A DNA stretch of 7,656 bases from Acidobacteriaceae bacterium (GTDB lineage: Bacteria > Acidobacteriota > Terriglobia > Terriglobales > Acidobacteriaceae). The position numbers were made by a program, and so were the translations under genes. Location of the stretch: contig PMTP01000085.1 of assembly GCA_003167305.1 (NCBI GenBank), positions 6,098-13,753 on the forward strand, read 5' to 3'. The notes beneath the pieces were generated by a model. The model was not told where the DNA came from and made no database searches. It saw nothing but the letters and a program-made list of their open reading frames with translations. Shown in pieces: positions 6,250-7,656 of this stretch (within the stretch, counting starts at the first letter, position 1; every line of letters starts with the position of its first letter).

Positions 6250-6546
6250 TCACTTTTGCCGCGCCTTCCACAGCAGATACAACCCCCACGCCGATACCGT
6301 GCCGTTGTCGCGGATCGCGCCGTTGCGCATCATCTCCTCGAACTCCTCCACGGCGAAGGAACGAACGATCAGGTCGTGCTCCTCGGCGTCGGGGGCCTTC
6401 TCACTCTCGGTCAAGCCCGGTGGCGAGAAGACGTGCTGTTTCTGCCGCGCAAAGCCATAGGCAATCCACGGCCATCCCAGGCTATCATCCGCGCGACTGT
6501 ATTCTTTAATCTGCGCAACTTTTTTCCATCCAGTGTGTTCCAGCCA
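6250..6546 (-). pseudogene. 5'-truncated NUDIX hydrolase gene tail
   Basis: The minus strand is open for 98 codons ending at TGA (6250-6252). It encodes what looks like the C-terminal half of a NUDIX hydrolase. The first residues WLEHTGW match the last part of a NUDIX box (EETGW). Later come SPPGLTESEKAPDAEEHDL and a final EEMMRNGAIRDNGTVSAWG, like the usual D-x-x-T ending of ADP-ribose pyrophosphatase-type proteins. No start codon with a ribosome binding site is present, and stops lie just upstream (6547-6549 and 6559-6561), so the catalytic half is missing. One base shifted, the DNA near 6427 would read LATGL, a family-like string, hinting at compensating indels. It is unrelated in detail to the intact NUDIX protein at 999. 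It could instead be a small gene of another type, but the second copy of its 3' end at the right edge supports a remnant. Confidence 0.62.
6258..6285. repeat. 28-bp direct repeat, left copy (NUDIX 3' end)
   Basis: The bases from GCCGCGCCTTCC to ACAACCC are identical to 7629-7656, the last bases of the window. The match may continue past the right edge. In both places the minus strand reads GLYLLWKAR near a NUDIX C-terminus. Confidence 0.9.
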
Positions 6547-6561
6547 TCAGAGGGACGATCA

Positions 6562-7601
6562 ATGAAAGTCAGGTCTGCTGGATTCCTCCTCAGCGTTTGC
6601 CTGCTCCTGGGATACTCTTCCAGCAGCCTGCTCTTGACAGCCTAGGTGCAGACGGCCGCACTCGCGCTTCCTCACTCCTCGCTCACTCCGGCCGATCCCA
6701 ACTCGCAGGTCTACCACATCGAACTGAGTACACTGCGCGATTGTCTGCATGGGGATTGTCCGTCCCGCTTTACGGACAGGAACTTCGCGGTTTCTCACCA
6801 GGGACGCCAGTATCCCGTCCGTGTTTCGCTGCCGTTCAAGGCAAACTCGGCGGATGCATCGGGATTTCCAACCCATCTGCTGGTTGTCTTTCCTTCCGGC
6901 ACGCGACGGCCGAAAGACGCCGATCTGGTGATGAGTCTCAATCGGGTCTTTTCCGAGGCTGGCTGGTCAGCGTCAACCGGTCCAATGGCAGATTCACCCC
7001 ATTCTCTACAGGCGCTACGCTCGCCGCCGCGCTGGCCGCCGTTACAGGCGCTCCTTTGACTGCCAGTCAGGCAGATCTGGCCGCACAATCAGAGATCGAG
7101 ACGCTGGAAAGCTTTCCCGGCCGCAGGCTGCTGCTTCTGGTTGTTGACAAACTGCGGGGTAAGCCTGCTCGTTTATGGAGGAGTCTGGCAATGACGACCC
7201 ATGCGCAGGCTTACATCGTTGACGGCGGCATGATAAAGATGGTGTTCTACGACGAATCATGGGGCACTGGGGAAGCATACACCCCCGGCGGCGGCGATTA
7301 TCTACCCAAAAAAGTTCGTTATTATGACAACGGCGTATTTCATGAGGTCAAGTTTTCCGCGGCCATAAAGGACATTCTGGCGAATGCCCGCTACGACTAC
7401 GATCTCCAATTTGCAATTCCAGATTCCCAGTCCGGACCGGTCAGCCCGATCACGCTCACGCTGCGCAAAGCTCAAGGCCTTCTCCCCTATGAGCAGAAAG
7501 CGGAGCTTTACACCGTGGCAGAGCAAGCCGCGAACGGCGGATCGATAGCTGCCCGAACCACTCCCCCGCAGAAGTTGCTGGTAGAAGGATGGTGGAAATA
7601 G
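6562..7601 (+). pseudogene. Broken secreted VWFA-like protein gene (amber codon plus frameshift)
   Basis: The gene starts at ATG 6562 with an AGAGGGA site upstream and encodes a signal peptide (MKVRSAGFLLSVCLLLGYSS, then SLLLTA). A TAG follows at 6643-6645. The same frame continues as a plausible mature protein: VYHIELSTLRDCLHGDC, then DRNFAVSHQGRQYPVRVSLP, then THLLVVFPSGTRRPKDADL. Near 6949-6966 the sensible reading moves by -1, giving GWLVSVNRSNGRFTPFSTG, ESFPGRRLLLLVVDK and AQAYIVDGG, and ends at TAG 7599-7601. Restored, it would be about 346 residues. The order (short beta domain with DF-V-G-pV pattern, strand ending in SG, PGRR-LLLLV, then YDYDLQFAIP near the C-terminus) resembles acidobacterial VWFA-like secreted proteins without a clear MIDAS motif. 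That family call is inference. Two lesions argue for decay rather than recoding. Confidence 0.62.
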
Positions 7602-7623
7602 CGGGTCTCTGACTCACTGCCTG

Positions 7624-7656
7624 CTATCGCCGCGCCTTCCACAGCAGATACAACCC
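7624..7656 (-). CDS. C-terminal end of a second NUDIX-like gene copy (runs off right edge)
   Basis: The minus strand reads GLYLLWKARR followed by TAG (7624-7626), open to the edge of the window. It matches the last codons of the truncated NUDIX tail at 6250 with 28 identical bases, then diverges (ARR-stop against ARQK-stop). This is probably the 3' end of a complete NUDIX hydrolase gene lying to the right, but only ten codons are visible. Confidence 0.5.
   Translation of the reverse strand, partial: GLYLLWKARR
7629..7656. repeat. 28-bp direct repeat, right copy (NUDIX 3' end)
   Basis: It is identical to 6258-6285 and is cut by the end of the window, so its true length is unknown. The two copies are 1371 bases apart and bracket the broken VWFA-like gene. 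Confidence 0.9.

Noticed and set aside
6256..6645. Plus-strand frame that includes the 6562 signal peptide
   Set aside because: The part before 6562 is antisense to the NUDIX remnant; only the part from ATG 6562 is meaningful.
6597..6945. First third of the long plus-strand frame ending at 7601, taken as coding
   Set aside because: In this part the alternate frame reads as a better protein; only the section after about 6957 in this frame looks genuine, which is why a frameshift was called.
6940..6970. Programmed -1 ribosomal frameshift
   Set aside because: There is no X-XXY-YYZ slippery heptamer in phase and no clear downstream stem, and the same gene also carries an amber codon, so decay is simpler.
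6250..7656. Insertion sequence between the two NUDIX ends
   Set aside because: There is no transposase, no terminal inverted repeats and no short target duplication; the repeats are coding ends of a gene.

Overview
The window looks like chromosomal DNA of a GC-rich member of the Acidobacteriota, probably class Terriglobia. The assignment rests on a bacillithiol gene (bshC), a cold shock protein of the form common in that phylum, a short type II citrate synthase, and a decayed protein resembling the acidobacterial VWFA-like secreted family. No database search was possible, so the taxon is an inference. I see no tRNA, rRNA, CRISPR array or transposase.

Left part (1-2267). The minus strand carries the N-terminal half of bshC, starting at a TTG codon near 800 and running off the left edge. 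Diverging from it is a NUDIX hydrolase of the ADP-ribose pyrophosphatase type (999-1835). Its first ~95 residues form a lysine/alanine/proline-rich tail like histone H1, which is the most unusual intact protein here. A strong hairpin terminator follows. Next comes a cold shock protein (2037-2267, GTG start) whose leader holds a nested inverted repeat.

Middle part (2268-4486). Two single-pass membrane proteins of unknown function are encoded tail to tail and overlap by 14 bp: a plus-strand protein with a Sec-type anchor and a probable beta-rich outer domain, and a minus-strand protein with an anchor, a long coiled coil and a small C-terminal domain. A 416-base divergent control region then separates the coiled-coil gene from citrate synthase. 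It holds candidate promoters for both sides and a cluster of four CCGGAWT motifs.

Right part (4487-7656). Citrate synthase (gltA) is intact with all three catalytic residues. After it comes a small secreted protein of unknown function (5689-6204). The remainder is a scrambled accessory patch. It holds a 5'-truncated NUDIX gene tail on the minus strand, a plus-strand secreted VWFA-like gene broken by an amber codon and a frameshift, and at the right edge a second copy of the NUDIX 3' end, identical over 28 bases to the first. The pattern 'secreted gene facing a NUDIX 3' end' therefore occurs twice in tandem, which suggests a local duplication followed by gene decay.

The housekeeping genes do not form one operon. 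The window reads as separate single-gene units with several convergent pairs.
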